From Chitinophaga niabensis (lineage in GTDB: Bacteria > Bacteroidota > Bacteroidia > Chitinophagales > Chitinophagaceae), in the NCBI RefSeq assembly GCF_039545795.1, contig NZ_CP154260.1:3353001-3417000 (forward strand): a DNA stretch of 64,000 nucleotides. The letters are read 5' to 3'. The notes beneath the pieces were generated by a model. The model saw only the letters and a program-made list of their open reading frames with translations. It ran no database searches and had not been told where the DNA came from. Numbering within the stretch: the first letter of the stretch is position 1; every line of letters starts with the position of its first letter. The translations under genes and the position numbers were made by a program. Below are positions 9,572 to 19,985 of this stretch, piece by piece.

Positions 9572-10087
9572 TTATGGTAATAAGCTTTTAATGTCTACCG
9601 GTGGTTCTTCCTGGTTCGCTTCGCCTTTATCTTTGCCGCCGATAGCCATACCTGCTACTTTGTAATAATTATATCCGGGGTATTTGCCCTGGCTGTTAAT
9701 GAGCAGGTGTTCCTTTTCATATACCAGGTTCTGCCGGTTGTATTCCGCCATTTCAAAATCAGGCAGCAACTGAATAGCATAAGTAGGGCATGCTTCTTCA
9801 CAGAAACCACAGAAGATGCAGCGGGAAAAATTAATGCGGAAGAAGGCCGGATATCTTCTGCCATCAGGGTCTTCCGTAGCCTGCAGGGAGATGCAATCCA
9901 CCGGGCATGCAGCCGCGCAGAGATAACAACCCACGCAGCGTTCGCCGCCGTCAGGGTCCCGCGTAAGGGCTATGCGGCCCCGCCAGCGTGCCGGCAACGG
10001 GGCTTTTTCTTCCGGGTATTGATAGGTTTCCCTTTTATGGAACATATGTAGAAAAACCAGCCACATGCTTCGGATCAGACTGAACAT
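9572..10087 (-). CDS. nuoI: NADH-quinone oxidoreductase subunit I, 8Fe ferredoxin-type
   Basis: 171-residue peripheral-arm subunit holding clusters N6a and N6b. Two full CxxCxxCxxxCP motifs are present: Cys51, 54, 57, 61 ([12 protein letters not shown]) and Cys90, 93, 96, 100 ([12 protein letters not shown]). It passes electrons from NuoG towards NuoB. The start at 10087 ([16 protein letters not shown], the membrane-contacting amphipathic start typical of NuoI) lies 11 bp after nuoH; the frame runs on to 10177 but would overlap nuoH. Confidence 0.96.
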   Translation of the reverse strand: MFSLIRSMWLVFLHMFHKRETYQYPEEKAPLPARWRGRIALTRDPDGGERCVGCYLCAAACPVDCISLQATEDPDGRRYPAFFRINFSRCIFCGFCEEACPTYAIQLLPDFEMAEYNRQNLVYEKEHLLINSQGKYPGYNYYKVAGMAIGGKDKGEANQEEPPVDIKSLLP

Positions 10088-10098
10088 GGTAATTAATT

Positions 10099-11064
10099 TT
10101 AAGCTTCCTTCATAATAAGTATAATAGCTGCTGTTACCAGCAGGTTGAGGAGCGACAACGGAAACAATACTTTCCATCCGTACTCCATTAACTGATCATA
10201 CCTTGGCCGCGGCATAGCCGCACGCATGAGGATGAACAAGGATATAAAAACAAATGTTTTAAGGATAAACCATACTACACCAGGCAAAAAAGCGGGTCCC
10301 ATCCAGCCACCAAAGTACAGGGCCACCACCATGGCAGAAACGAGTGTTACACCCAGGTATTCCCCAATGAAGAACATACCGAACTTCATCCCGGAATATT
10401 CCGCATGGAAACCCGCTACCAGTTCACTTTCTGCTTCCGGTATATCAAAGGGAAGGCGATGCGTTTCCGCCACACCTGCTATCAGAAAGATTACAAAACC
10501 CAGGAACTGCGGAACAATATTCCACATACCCTTCTGTGCCTCCACAATCTCCCGCAGGTTAAAACTGCCACTCAGTAATACCACACCCATCAGCGCCAGC
10601 CCCATGAACACTTCATAACTGATCATCTGCGAAGCACCGCGCATAGCACCCAGCAATGCATATTTGTTGTTGGAGGCCCATCCTCCCAGCACAATGCTGT
10701 ACACACCCAGTGAGGACATGGCCAGGAAGAACAACAACCCGATATTAAGATCTGCTACTAATATATTGGGCGCAAAAGGGATCACTGTAAAACTCATCAA
10801 TACGCTCGCTACTACAATAGCCGGTGCAAATACAAACACTACCTTATCTGCAAACGGTGGTATCCAGTCTTCTTTAAAGAATAACTTCAATGTATCTGCC
10901 AGCACAATGAATAGTCCGAAAGGTCCCGCACGGTTAGGTCCGTAGCGGTCCTGCCACAAAGCCAGCATTCTGCGTTCCAGCCATATCAGGCCTGCAGCGG
11001 TATTGAGTAATGTAAACAATACGCCGCCTATGACCCACCAGTAATTGATTGCAGTTGCTTGCAT
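10099..11064 (-). CDS. nuoH: NADH-quinone oxidoreductase subunit H
   Basis: 321-residue eight-helix subunit that forms the quinone cavity with NuoB and NuoD. Conserved family segments are [25 protein letters not shown] (quinone-site loop), the acidic loop [31 protein letters not shown] (E-channel and quinone tunnel), and [18 protein letters not shown]. The start at 11064 ([10 protein letters not shown]) leaves 2 bp after the nuoG stop; the longer start at 11100 would overlap nuoG. Confidence 0.96.
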   Translation of the reverse strand: MQATAINYWWVIGGVLFTLLNTAAGLIWLERRMLALWQDRYGPNRAGPFGLFIVLADTLKLFFKEDWIPPFADKVVFVFAPAIVVASVLMSFTVIPFAPNILVADLNIGLLFFLAMSSLGVYSIVLGGWASNNKYALLGAMRGASQMISYEVFMGLALMGVVLLSGSFNLREIVEAQKGMWNIVPQFLGFVIFLIAGVAETHRLPFDIPEAESELVAGFHAEYSGMKFGMFFIGEYLGVTLVSAMVVALYFGGWMGPAFLPGVVWFILKTFVFISLFILMRAAMPRPRYDQLMEYGWKVLFPLSLLNLLVTAAIILIMKEA

Positions 11065-11066
11065 AA

Positions 11067-13781
11067 CTATACGGTTGATGAATGAATGAAACGGATACAT
11101 TGTGGAATATCCACCACTTCTGCTTTCGGCAGCCCTGCATTGATAGCGGCTATTCCCCGTGGCAACCAGTTATTGGGTGTTGCGTTCATCACATAGGAAT
11201 GACCATCTATTTCAAAGTTGAACCAGGCACCCGGCTCTATATTCCATTCATGCAGGTCTTCCGGGTTCATATAGATACAGAAGAATTCCGCAGCACTTTT
11301 TGCAATACCGCGTGTATGCATGCTTAATTCTTCCGAGCCAAAGATTTGATAAATAGGTACCAGGTGCACATGCCCCGGAATGGGCACGTAAGGTTCCGGT
11401 GCTTCTGTAAAGAAATGAACAGCTGCATCTTTACGTGGTTCCAGTAAACGTTTTCCGGGATCTCCGCCATGCAGCGCACCACCTATTTCCGTCTGGAACT
11501 TATTGATAGCCTGTACGGAGTTCCAGCCGGGAGACCAGAAGAAAGGAATTAAAGGCGCAGGTGCTTCTCCCCTGAAACCTTCCATGGTGAAGGATAATGG
11601 TGTATCTATATCATCCGGTGGTTTAGGCTCACTTACATTTTCATTGGCTGTCATGGCCGTGCGGCCACTATAGCGATGTGGCTCACGCGGTACTTTCTGA
11701 CCTGCTATGCGGAAGTCTGCATGCGGTGCTAACTGCTGTACCTTTTCCAGCGCAGGAATGGCCACACACATGGCCCAGGTGATATCATCCAGGTTCACCA
11801 GTCCATTGAGGCGTGCAATACCTGCAGCCTGTGCAATCTGCAAACACCAGCGCCAGCTTTCCTGGATCTCTCCCTTAGGCACAAATACCTGGTAATAACG
11901 TTGTGCACGGCCTTCGTTGTTGACGATCGTTCCATCTGCTTCTGCAAAGGTGCCTGCAGGCAGGATCACCGTGGCGCGTTCCGCGGTTTGATTATACAGA
12001 TGATCTATCAGGATCACTTCTTTTGCATGCCGGAACAGTTCATCGATCACGTGTTTATCAGCCCTGCGGTACAGATCGTTCTCAAGGATCACGATCGTAT
12101 CTGCATCTCCATGGCGTAATACATCCAGTGCAGAATCCAGGCGATGGCCGCCCAGCATTTCAAGGCCCAGGCTGTTGCATTCCGGAACAGTAAGGCTCAG
12201 CATGGGTTGTTTTCCCTGTTTATGTAATGCCCAGCTGATATTGGCTGCAGCTTTCATAAAGGAATCATACCCGCTGCCAAATCCACTGATGATCAAAGGA
12301 TGTTCTGCTGCCAGCAAAGCTGCAGTTATTTCTTTCACCAATGCCATTTCTGCTTCACTGAGCCCTGTCACCTCAGGGATGGTTTTATCCAGCTCATGGC
12401 TGACTGCAAAGGCCAGGCGGGCAAGATTATCCGGTGCACCACGTTGTATCTGCGTGGCCAGTTCATCCAAAGGTGTAGGGAATGTATGCAGGATGTAACA
12501 AGGCCCTTTCTTTTCCTGCATCGCTTCTCTTACGGCGGCATCCTGCCATGCAGCAATATGCACTTCGTTCATGGCATTGTGCATGGGCTCCTGCCTTACT
12601 GCCTGCCGTATTGCCAATGCTATCATCGGGGCGGTGTTGGTCACATCTTCTCCCAGGATCAGCACCATATCTGCTTTCTCCATTTCATGCAGGGAAGGTG
12701 TGCGCACCGGGCCATCGCGCAGTATTTTAAGTGCCAGTGCGGTATGGTCCTGATCAATATCAGACATACCCAGGTAAAAATGTTTTTCACCCACCAGCTG
12801 GCGCAAGGCGAAATTGGATTCCAGGCTGGCACGCGGAGAGCCAATGCCAATGGCCTTTCCGGAGCGGAGTTTGTTGGCCACGTGGTTCACAATGTAATCC
12901 TTATCCGGCGTGCCATTGTGATGCGGGCGTAAGGCCGGGTGATGGATGCGTTGCGAACTGTTTACAAATTCATAACCATAACGCCCTCTGTCGCACAGGA
13001 AATAGCCGTTCACTTCTCCATTGTAACGGTTGGTGATCTGGCGGATGGAACCATAACGTTCCCCCGCACTGATGTTACAACCAACGGAGCAGCCCTGGCA
13101 GATAGAGGGCGCATAGGTCATGTCCCATTTCCGGGTATAGTGGGATAAAAGGGTTTTATCGGTAAAAACCCCGGTAGGACAGACCTCAGCAAGGTTGCCA
13201 CTAAATTCGCTTTCCAGTTTACCATCTTTATGCCGGCCAAAGAACACTTTGTTATTTGCTGCAAATACATTCAGGTCTTTCCCTCCGGCATAATCTTTAT
13301 AGAATCTTACACAACGGTAACATTGGATACAACGGTTCATTTCATGATTCAGGAAGGGCCCCAGGTCCTGGTTGCGGTGTGTGCGTTTTGTAAAACGGTA
13401 ATCGCGGTAACTATGCCCCGTCATTACGGTCATATCCTGTAAATGGCAGGCACCGCCTTCATCACAGACTGCACAGTCGTGCGGGTGGTTCGTCATCAGC
13501 AGGCCTATTACCTGGTTACGGAACTCCGTGGCCTCTATATCTTTTACGGATATACGCGCATTCTCTCTCACCGGCTCCATACAGCTCATTACAATGCGGC
13601 CCTTTTCATCTTCTTCATCCTTGTAGGCTTTAATGGCACATTGCCTGCATGCGCCTACTGATCCCATGGCAGGATGCCAGCAGAAGTAAGGAAGATCCAG
13701 CCCCAGCTGCAGGCAAGCCTCCAGGAGGTTCTTACTGTCCTTGACGTCAAAAGGTTTGTTGTCGATATAGATAGTTGCCAT
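11067..13781 (-). CDS. nuoG: NADH-quinone oxidoreductase subunit G, molybdopterin-oxidoreductase fold with four Fe-S cluster sites
   Basis: 904-residue subunit of the NADH-dehydrogenase arm. All ligands are readable. [2Fe-2S] N1b: Cys34, 45, 48, 67. N5: His99, Cys103, 106, 112 (HPHDCAVCDEGGAC). N4: Cys151, 154, 157, 201. The extra [4Fe-4S] N7 site, present in only some bacteria, is complete: Cys228, 231, 235, 263 (C-x2-C-x3-C-x27-C). The rest is the Mo/bisMGD-oxidoreductase-like fold, whose molybdopterin role is lost in complex I. It is 11 bp after nuoF. Confidence 0.97.
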   Translation of the reverse strand: MATIYIDNKPFDVKDSKNLLEACLQLGLDLPYFCWHPAMGSVGACRQCAIKAYKDEEDEKGRIVMSCMEPVRENARISVKDIEATEFRNQVIGLLMTNHPHDCAVCDEGGACHLQDMTVMTGHSYRDYRFTKRTHRNQDLGPFLNHEMNRCIQCYRCVRFYKDYAGGKDLNVFAANNKVFFGRHKDGKLESEFSGNLAEVCPTGVFTDKTLLSHYTRKWDMTYAPSICQGCSVGCNISAGERYGSIRQITNRYNGEVNGYFLCDRGRYGYEFVNSSQRIHHPALRPHHNGTPDKDYIVNHVANKLRSGKAIGIGSPRASLESNFALRQLVGEKHFYLGMSDIDQDHTALALKILRDGPVRTPSLHEMEKADMVLILGEDVTNTAPMIALAIRQAVRQEPMHNAMNEVHIAAWQDAAVREAMQEKKGPCYILHTFPTPLDELATQIQRGAPDNLARLAFAVSHELDKTIPEVTGLSEAEMALVKEITAALLAAEHPLIISGFGSGYDSFMKAAANISWALHKQGKQPMLSLTVPECNSLGLEMLGGHRLDSALDVLRHGDADTIVILENDLYRRADKHVIDELFRHAKEVILIDHLYNQTAERATVILPAGTFAEADGTIVNNEGRAQRYYQVFVPKGEIQESWRWCLQIAQAAGIARLNGLVNLDDITWAMCVAIPALEKVQQLAPHADFRIAGQKVPREPHRYSGRTAMTANENVSEPKPPDDIDTPLSFTMEGFRGEAPAPLIPFFWSPGWNSVQAINKFQTEIGGALHGGDPGKRLLEPRKDAAVHFFTEAPEPYVPIPGHVHLVPIYQIFGSEELSMHTRGIAKSAAEFFCIYMNPEDLHEWNIEPGAWFNFEIDGHSYVMNATPNNWLPRGIAAINAGLPKAEVVDIPQCIRFIHSSTV

Positions 13782-13792
13782 TTCTTAACGGA

Positions 13793-15058
13793 TTAAGCAT
13801 GATAAGGACATCTCTTTTCCCTGATATGTTGTTCAAAATCATCTCTGAAATATTTGAGTGCGCTTTGCAATGGTTCCATGGCACCGGGCGCTAATGCACA
13901 GAAGGTATTGCCGGGGCCCATCATTTTAGTATGCGCGCTTAACATGGCAATGTCTTCTTCTCTTCCCTCTCCCCGCTCTATCGCCAGGAGCAGTTTCTCC
14001 GTCCATGGGAGGCCTTCCCGGCAGGGCGTACAGAAACCGCAGGATTCCTGTGCAAAGAAGTGTTCCAGGTTATGCACGAAACCAACGGGGCAGGTCCTGT
14101 CGTCCAGCACCACCATGGTACCTGTGCCTAAACGGCTGCCTGCCGCCGCCACACCGGCAAAATCCATTTTGATATCCAGGTGTTCTTCTACAAGAAAGTC
14201 TGTGGAGGCACCGCCGGGTAATACACCCCGGAACCTGTAACCTTCCTGCATGCCGCCTGCATGTTCTTCAATTAATTCCCGCATGGTAATACCCATTGGT
14301 AATTCCCAGGCGCCCGGGTTCTTTACACGCCCGCTGACGCCATAGATCTTTGTGCCGCCATCATTCGTGCGGCTCAATGATTGAAACCATGTAGCACCGT
14401 TGTTGATGATATGCGGGATATAACAAAGTGTTTCCACATTATTCACGATGGTGGGTCTGCCAAACAAACCACTCACCTGCGGGAAAGGCGGTTTGGCGCG
14501 TGGCGTGGCCCTCTTCCCTTCCAGGGAATTCAGCAGGGCGGTTTCTTCTCCGCACATGTATCTTCCTACGCCGGTATGCAAATGCATTTCCAGCGAAAAA
14601 TCTGAACCCATAATGTTCTTACCGAGATAACCGGCATCGTAGGCTTCATGAATGGCTTTACGTATTTCTATCGCCGCTGTTTTGTATGCCCAGCGCAGGA
14701 AAACGAAAGACTCAGTAGCCTGTATGGCATATGCTGCCACGATCATACCTTCTATCAGTTGATGCGGATTGCCTTCCAGCAGCCAGCGGTCTTTAAAAGT
14801 ACCCGGCTCCATTTCATCTGCATTCACCACGAGGTATTTGGGACCGCTCACATTCATCGGTACAAAGCTCCACTTCATGCCGGTGCTGAATCCTGCGCCT
14901 CCTCTTCCCTTCATATTCGATTCTTTCACGAGCGCGGTGATATCCTGCGGAGCCATATCCTTCAGTACTTTCCGTACTGACTGATAACCACCCACGGCTT
15001 CGTATGCACGAAGACCGAGCGGAGGGAAAGTGATATGTTGTGTTAAGGGACGTTCCAT
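13793..15058 (-). CDS. nuoF: NADH-quinone oxidoreductase subunit F (NADH- and FMN-binding)
   Basis: 421-residue catalytic entry subunit: oxidises NADH, holds FMN and cluster N3. The nucleotide-binding Gly-rich loop GRGGAGFSTGMKW is at 51-63. NADEMEPGTFKDR (79-91) contains the conserved Glu near FMN, and GVGRYMCGEETALL lies at about 163-176. The [4Fe-4S] N3 ligands are Cys340, 343, 346 (ESCGFCTPCREG) and Cys387. It starts 1 bp after the nuoE stop, consistent with coupled expression of the NuoE-NuoF pair. Confidence 0.97.
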   Translation of the reverse strand: MERPLTQHITFPPLGLRAYEAVGGYQSVRKVLKDMAPQDITALVKESNMKGRGGAGFSTGMKWSFVPMNVSGPKYLVVNADEMEPGTFKDRWLLEGNPHQLIEGMIVAAYAIQATESFVFLRWAYKTAAIEIRKAIHEAYDAGYLGKNIMGSDFSLEMHLHTGVGRYMCGEETALLNSLEGKRATPRAKPPFPQVSGLFGRPTIVNNVETLCYIPHIINNGATWFQSLSRTNDGGTKIYGVSGRVKNPGAWELPMGITMRELIEEHAGGMQEGYRFRGVLPGGASTDFLVEEHLDIKMDFAGVAAAGSRLGTGTMVVLDDRTCPVGFVHNLEHFFAQESCGFCTPCREGLPWTEKLLLAIERGEGREEDIAMLSAHTKMMGPGNTFCALAPGAMEPLQSALKYFRDDFEQHIREKRCPYHA

Positions 15059-15059
15059 A

Positions 15060-15524
15060 TCAGGTATATTTTGCCAGGATGTTTTCCAGTTCTTCCTTCT
15101 TCAGGTCCCGGTACAGATCATGGTCTACCATCAGCGCAGGCGCATGATCGCAGGTACCGAGACAAGGATTGGGAAGCAAAGTAAAACGGCCATCGGGTGT
15201 GGTTTGACCGTATTGAATGCCGAGTAATTGTACAATCTGCTGATGCAGATCTTTGTAGCCCATCACATAACAGCTGATGCTGTCGCACAGCAGGATAATG
15301 TGGCGGCCAACGGGTTGACGAAAGATCAGGTTATAGAAAGTTGCGATGCTATCCACTTCTTCCGGGCTCATTTCCAGGATATCTGCCACATCCTGGATGC
15401 CTTCATCAGATACCCATCTGCGGTGGTCCTGTACAATCTTCAATGCTTCAATGCAGGCAGCCTTTTTAACCGGCACCTGCCGGATCTCCTTTTCGATCTG
15501 TTCCTTTTCAGAAGTAGTTAACAT
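15060..15524 (-). CDS. nuoE: NADH-quinone oxidoreductase subunit E, [2Fe-2S] thioredoxin-like
   Basis: 154-residue subunit with the thioredoxin-like [2Fe-2S] fold. Cluster N1a ligands are Cys80 and Cys85 (LLCDSISC) and Cys121 and Cys125 (PCLGTC). The N-terminal helical bundle ends in the family motif EEVDSIATFYNLIF (56-69). It pairs with NuoF. It lies 14 bp after nuoCD. Confidence 0.96.
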   Translation of the reverse strand: MLTTSEKEQIEKEIRQVPVKKAACIEALKIVQDHRRWVSDEGIQDVADILEMSPEEVDSIATFYNLIFRQPVGRHIILLCDSISCYVMGYKDLHQQIVQLLGIQYGQTTPDGRFTLLPNPCLGTCDHAPALMVDHDLYRDLKKEELENILAKYT

Positions 15525-15538
15525 ACGTCATATAAGTT

Positions 15539-17278
15539 TTAACGATCAATATCAGCCAGCACATAATCCATCGCGCCCAGGATAGATAACATATCCGCTA
15601 CCGTGTATCCGCGACTGATATAAGGCAGCATTTGCATATGCGCGAATGATGGGGTGCGCACCCTCACGCGGTAGGGTGATGTATTGCCATCGCTCGTGAG
15701 GTAATAACTGTTCCAGCCTTTGGTGGCCTCTGTAACGATCATGGCTTCACCGGCGGGTATCACGGGGCCCCAGCTCACATTCAGGAAGTGATGAATGAGT
15801 GTTTCAATATCCTGCATGGTGAACTGTTTGATGGGGGGTGTGGTTAAAGGATGATCTGATTTATACGGCCCTGCAGGCATATTTTCCAGGCATTGTTCTA
15901 TGATGCGCAGGCTTTGCCACATTTCATTCACCCTTACCTGTGCACGGTCATAGCAATCGCCGTTCTGCCCGGTGGGAATATCAAAATCGTATTTTTCATA
16001 TCCGCTGTACGGGCGTTTTTTACGCATATCCCATTCCATACCGCAGGCACGGAGGTTGGGACCTGTAGCACCCCAGTCTATCGCTTCTTCCAGTGTGAAT
16101 ACACCAATACCCACCGTACGTGCTTTGAAGAGCGCATTGCGCATCACCATTTTATCGTACTCTTTTAATTTTTTTGGAAAGTATTTAACGAAATCACGCA
16201 CGAGCGTATCCCATCCGTTCGGCAGGTCCTGCGCCACACCACCGATGCGGAACCAGTTGGGGTGCATTCGTCCGCCGCAGATGGCCTCTATGATCTCAAA
16301 GATGCGTTCCCTGTCTGTGAACATATAGAACACGGGAGAGAGCTGACCCACATCCTGCGCAAAGGTGCCGTACCATACCAGGTGGCTGGCAATGCGGAAG
16401 AGTTCGCAGAGCATTACCCTGATCACTTCTGCACGTTCAGGTATTTGTATACCTGCCAGTTTTTCAACAGAGAGCAGGTAGGCGAGATTGTTATTCACTC
16501 CGCCCAGGTAATCTATCCGGTCTGTATAAGGAATGTAAGTATGCCAGGATTGCCGTTCTCCCATTTTCTCTGCACCGCGGTGGTGGAAGCCGATATCCGG
16601 CACCGCATCTACAATATCCTCTCCATCCAGTTGCAGGATGATGCGCAGTACGCCGTGCGTACCGGGGTGTTGCGGGCCGATGTTGAGGAACATGAAATCA
16701 GAATCTTCGCTTTGGCGTTTTAAGCCCCATTCTTCAGGATTAAACTGCAGGGCTGCCTGCTCCCTATCCTCTTTCTCATCAAAGAGACGGAACGGCCCCA
16801 TTTCCGTGGCGCGGGCTGGATGCTCCTTCCGGAGCGGATGCCCTTCCCAGGTGACTGGCATGAGGATGCGTTTCAGCAGCGGATGGCCATCAAACACAAT
16901 ACCGAACATATCATACACTTCTCTTTCGTACCAGTTGGCACAGGGCCAGAGGTCTGTACAGCTGGGGTGTTGGGGATGTTCGCCCCTCAGCGCGACTTTT
17001 AAACGTACAAATGCATTGCGTTCAAAAGAGAAAAGATGATAAACGAGGGTGAAATCTCCGGTGCCGTTGAATTTTGCTTTAATGGCGCGCTCATCTATGG
17101 CAGTAAGGTCGTAGAGCATGCGGAAGGGTTGCTCCACATCTGTGCGGAGGTATTCCAGTACGGCAATGATCTTCCCTTGTGGCGTCCAGATTGTGGGCGT
17201 CTCATCCCGGGTGAGTTGTTCGTGGAAAATGTTCTCACCGAACCGGGAGCAGAGGGTATTAAAGATGCTCGGGGGCAT
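15539..17278 (-). CDS. nuoCD: Fused NADH-quinone oxidoreductase subunits C and D
   Basis: 579-residue fusion. Residues about 1-175 form the NuoC (30-kDa) domain ([36 protein letters not shown], including the signature ERE.YDMFGI). After a short linker (about 176-195), residues 196-579 form the NuoD (49-kDa) domain, which lines the quinone site: [42 protein letters not shown], and the C-terminal ending [12 protein letters not shown]. The same fusion occurs in Escherichia coli; many bacteria keep the genes separate. An 85-bp gap separates it from the MBL gene upstream. Confidence 0.97.
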   Translation of the reverse strand: MPPSIFNTLCSRFGENIFHEQLTRDETPTIWTPQGKIIAVLEYLRTDVEQPFRMLYDLTAIDERAIKAKFNGTGDFTLVYHLFSFERNAFVRLKVALRGEHPQHPSCTDLWPCANWYEREVYDMFGIVFDGHPLLKRILMPVTWEGHPLRKEHPARATEMGPFRLFDEKEDREQAALQFNPEEWGLKRQSEDSDFMFLNIGPQHPGTHGVLRIILQLDGEDIVDAVPDIGFHHRGAEKMGERQSWHTYIPYTDRIDYLGGVNNNLAYLLSVEKLAGIQIPERAEVIRVMLCELFRIASHLVWYGTFAQDVGQLSPVFYMFTDRERIFEIIEAICGGRMHPNWFRIGGVAQDLPNGWDTLVRDFVKYFPKKLKEYDKMVMRNALFKARTVGIGVFTLEEAIDWGATGPNLRACGMEWDMRKKRPYSGYEKYDFDIPTGQNGDCYDRAQVRVNEMWQSLRIIEQCLENMPAGPYKSDHPLTTPPIKQFTMQDIETLIHHFLNVSWGPVIPAGEAMIVTEATKGWNSYYLTSDGNTSPYRVRVRTPSFAHMQMLPYISRGYTVADMLSILGAMDYVLADIDR

Positions 17279-17363
17279 GATTACATGTTTAATTGAATCA
17301 ATGCGCCATGCTGATTAGCTTAACCAAGCTTTGGTCCCTTGCTGCAATGAGCTTGTATCAGAT

Positions 17364-18149
17364 TTATATTCTTTCTTCGGGTTCTTTTATTCTTATTACG
17401 GATTCTTCATCCAGCACAATGTATTGCGATTGCTTATTGATCTTCTGCGCATGTTTCATGAACTTATTCCTGAAACGTGCGGCGGCAGAATGACGGATGG
17501 TACCGCCATGCCCAAAACACGCAATATCAAAATCAAAAGTGGCTAACTTCTCCAGGCTGTGCTTAGCCAGTTGAAAATCTTCATAGAAGATGGAATATCC
17601 CAGCCCCATGATGTTAGCAGCTGCGTCTGCTGCAAAGAGTACATTCTTTTGCCCGGGCAGGAAAAATGCCAGCTGCCCTGCGCTGTGACCGGGTACGTGA
17701 ATGGTATGTATTCCGCCTGCTATGGGTAACCAGTCACCATCATCAATGATTTCATCTATGGTAGTGGCAGCGATATCCCCGGAGGCATTTTTAATGAACA
17801 GGTTGTACATCATCTTATTGATGAAACCGGTGAACACCGGCACGTCCGGTTTGGGCACAAAGCCGTTCCGCACATGATCTGCCTCTGCCTCATGCATGTA
17901 GATCTTTGCATTGGTTTGTACTTTCAATTCAGCGGCACCACCGGCATGGTCAGGATGACTGTGTGTAAGCAGGATGTGGCGCAGATCTCCCGGATCACGG
18001 CCAATGGACCGGATCGCATGCAGGATCTTCACGGCGCTTCCCGGAGTACCGGTATCGATCAATGTCAGCTCTTCATCTTCTATGAGAAAAGCATTGACAG
18101 TACCTAACGGTATCTCATATACGTTTGCAGTGATCCTTTTCAATTTCAT
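17364..18149 (-). CDS. MBL-fold metallo-hydrolase inside the nuo operon
   Basis: 261-residue metallo-beta-lactamase-fold protein of glyoxalase II type. The metal motif is complete: THSHPDHAG with His63, His65, Asp67 and His68, then VPGHSAGQ (His near 142), a bridging Asp in LFAADAAAN, and CFGHGG (final His). No signal peptide, so cytoplasmic. Substrate unknown; family members hydrolyse thioesters, lactones and other esters. It starts inside the end of nuoB (4-bp ATGA overlap), so it is almost certainly translated with complex I, although it is not a known subunit. A detoxification or repair role linked to respiration is inference. Confidence 0.9.
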   Translation of the reverse strand: MKLKRITANVYEIPLGTVNAFLIEDEELTLIDTGTPGSAVKILHAIRSIGRDPGDLRHILLTHSHPDHAGGAAELKVQTNAKIYMHEAEADHVRNGFVPKPDVPVFTGFINKMMYNLFIKNASGDIAATTIDEIIDDGDWLPIAGGIHTIHVPGHSAGQLAFFLPGQKNVLFAADAAANIMGLGYSIFYEDFQLAKHSLEKLATFDFDIACFGHGGTIRHSAAARFRNKFMKHAQKINKQSQYIVLDEESVIRIKEPEERI

Positions 18150-18784
18150 ATTTCGTCTGTTGTTTTAAAATCTGTCATTTGCTCCCTTTTTTCACGATGT
18201 TCTTCTCTCATGGAGATCTTTTCCGGTTTGATCACGCCCTGATCTCCTATCACCCAGCTCAGCGGGCGTTTTTCTTTTCCTACGGATTGCTGTAATAATA
18301 CCAGGCCATGCATAAAGGCATCCGGCCTTGGCGGGCAACCCGGCACATATACATCTACGGGTAAAAATTTATCTACGCCCTGCACCACACTGTAAATATC
18401 GTACATGCCGCCGGAATTTGCACAGGAACCCATAGAGATCACCCAGCGGGGCTCCATCATTTGTTCATACAGCCGTTTGATGATAGGCGCCATTTTGATG
18501 AACACGGTGCCGGCGATGATCATTACATCCGCTTCCCTGGGCGTTCCACGGATCACTTCTGCCCCGAAACGGGCCAGGTCGTACTTGGGCGTCATACCGG
18601 TAGCCATTTCCACAAAACAGCAGGACAATCCAAAATGGAAGGGCCACATGGAATTTTTTCTGCCCCAGGCTACAAGGCTCTCAACAGACGTCAGCATCAC
18701 ACTCTGCCCCAGGGTTTCTTCCATGGAATAGTTACCGGCCTTGCTGGCCACGGCATCTTTAGGTTCAGTTAACCACCACTTCAT
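18146..18784 (-). CDS. nuoB: NADH-quinone oxidoreductase subunit B
   Basis: 212-residue subunit carrying cluster N2, the last Fe-S centre before quinone. The ligands are the tandem Cys55-Cys56 (GLSCCFVEM), Cys121 ([10 protein letters not shown]) and Cys150 ([10 protein letters not shown]), as in all NuoB/PSST proteins. The C-terminal 40 residues are charged and variable. The start overlaps the nuoA end by 20 bp; a downstream Met (residue 21) is possible, but the first ATG keeps the usual N-terminal length. The stop overlaps the MBL gene start. Confidence 0.97.
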   Translation of the reverse strand: MKWWLTEPKDAVASKAGNYSMEETLGQSVMLTSVESLVAWGRKNSMWPFHFGLSCCFVEMATGMTPKYDLARFGAEVIRGTPREADVMIIAGTVFIKMAPIIKRLYEQMMEPRWVISMGSCANSGGMYDIYSVVQGVDKFLPVDVYVPGCPPRPDAFMHGLVLLQQSVGKEKRPLSWVIGDQGVIKPEKISMREEHREKREQMTDFKTTDEI

Positions 18785-19211
18785 CTGGAATTGTTTTAGG
18801 TGTAGTGTTTGATTGCTTCCGCATCTTCCAATATGCCTTCAATATCTTTTTTCCATCCGGGCCAAAGTCCAGCGCACCATTGCGCCATTCATATATAAGT
18901 ACGATCAGTAAAATAAAGATAAAAACAGACACACCAATGAAACCGGCCCATCCCAGGTCATCAAATGCGATGGCCCATGAGATCACGAAAACGGTCTCAA
19001 TATCAAAGATCACAAACAACATAGCCACTAAATAAAACTGGGAAGGAAAACGTAACCTGGCGGAACCGGTAGAGAGAATGCCCGATTCATATGCTTCTCC
19101 GGTGGCACGATCTTTATGTCGTTGCCCCAGTACGTAGGACAGGCCAAGGATGGCGAGTACCAATACCAATACAATACCTCCAAAAACGAGGAAGGGCCAG
19201 GAAGGGTTCAT
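18765..19211 (-). CDS. nuoA: NADH-quinone oxidoreductase subunit A
   Basis: 148-residue membrane subunit (ND3 family) with three helices. The conserved loop after helix 1 reads [43 protein letters not shown], including the YESG and FDIE motifs of the family. The C-terminal tail is longer than usual (about 30 charged residues after helix 3). First gene of the nuo operon. Confidence 0.96.
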   Translation of the reverse strand: MNPSWPFLVFGGIVLVLVLAILGLSYVLGQRHKDRATGEAYESGILSTGSARLRFPSQFYLVAMLFVIFDIETVFVISWAIAFDDLGWAGFIGVSVFIFILLIVLIYEWRNGALDFGPDGKKILKAYWKMRKQSNTTPKTIPDEVVVN

Positions 19212-19399
19212 GGCATTTGTTTTATTGTTGTTACCTGTTAAATCCAGCTAATGATTACTCCGATCTGTTGTTTTATTGCAAGGCCATCCTGTCATTCATG
19301 CCAGCAACGGCTGACAACCAGATCTCTTCTTCACGCTACTACTCTGTGATCAGTTCTTCAGATGCAACAATAAAACAATTAGAGAACGCCATCTGCGTT

Positions 19400-19428
19400 C
19401 AAAGTTATCGGAAAGTGCCTGGGGCAAT
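19400..19428 (-). promoter_or_regulatory. Probable nuo operon promoter
   Basis: On the minus strand TAACTTTG (19400-19407) matches the Bacteroidota -7 consensus TAnnTTTG exactly. ATTG (19425-19428), a partial -33 box, lies 17 bp upstream. It is in the gap between the CBS gene and nuoA and would give a 5' leader of about 180 nt before nuoA. Motif match only; the start site is not shown. Confidence 0.55.
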
Positions 19429-19460
19429 GTTGCTCATTGCTTACGTGGAAAAAGGCCTGG

Positions 19461-19901
19461 CTAGTGGTGAGTGCCGTGTATATAACATTCGAGGTTTTCA
19501 ATAATATTCCGTTGCTCATCCATGATGTACTTAACCACGTCACCTATGGATATTAAGCCTATCAGCCGGCCGTCATCGTCAACTACCGGCAAATGCCGTA
19601 TTCTTTTGTCGGTCATTTTACTCATGCAAACTTCTATTGTTTCATCCTCCGTAACAGTTATGGGATGTTCCGTCATGATTTCACGAATGGTTGTTTCTTT
19701 AGAGGCGCGCCCTTTCAGGATCACCCTGCGCGCATAGTCGCGTTCGGAGAAGATGCCGAGGAATCTGTCTTTATCTATTACTACTAATGCACCTACGTTC
19801 TTGTCTACAAGGACTTTTAGGGCTTCATAAACGGTACTGTCCGGGTGCACGGAGTACACTGCATGTCCTTTGCCCACCAAGATGTTTCTGACTCTGCCCA
19901 T
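19461..19901 (-). CDS. CBS-domain pair protein
   Basis: 146-residue protein made almost wholly of two CBS repeats. The first is at about 15-70 (VHPDSTVYEALKVLVDKNVGALVVIDKDRFLGIFSERDYARRV), the second at about 80-135 (HPITVTEDETIEVCMSKMTDKRIRHLPVVDDDGRLIGLISIGDVV). Such Bateman modules bind adenine nucleotides (AMP, ATP, NAD or S-adenosylmethionine) and sense energy state. No effector domain is present, so it would act on a partner. It lies directly upstream of the nuo operon on the same strand, but the likely nuo promoter in between suggests separate control. Confidence 0.92.
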   Translation of the reverse strand: MGRVRNILVGKGHAVYSVHPDSTVYEALKVLVDKNVGALVVIDKDRFLGIFSERDYARRVILKGRASKETTIREIMTEHPITVTEDETIEVCMSKMTDKRIRHLPVVDDDGRLIGLISIGDVVKYIMDEQRNIIENLECYIHGTHH

Positions 19902-19985
19902 GGTAAGCGGCTTTAGAAAGTGAGTAATTCAATTACGTGAAACTTACTTTAAGTTAATTTTTTTTATCCATAAAATCAAAAAGTA

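Noticed and set aside
17364..18149. MBL gene as a new complex I subunit
   Set aside because: All standard subunits A-N are already present and the protein is a complete MBL hydrolase; co-expression is supported, membership is not.
19091..19504. 137-codon plus-strand ORF spanning nuoA and the nuoA-CBS gap
   Set aside because: It overlaps nuoA and the CBS gene antisense, has no motif, and covers the likely nuo promoter.
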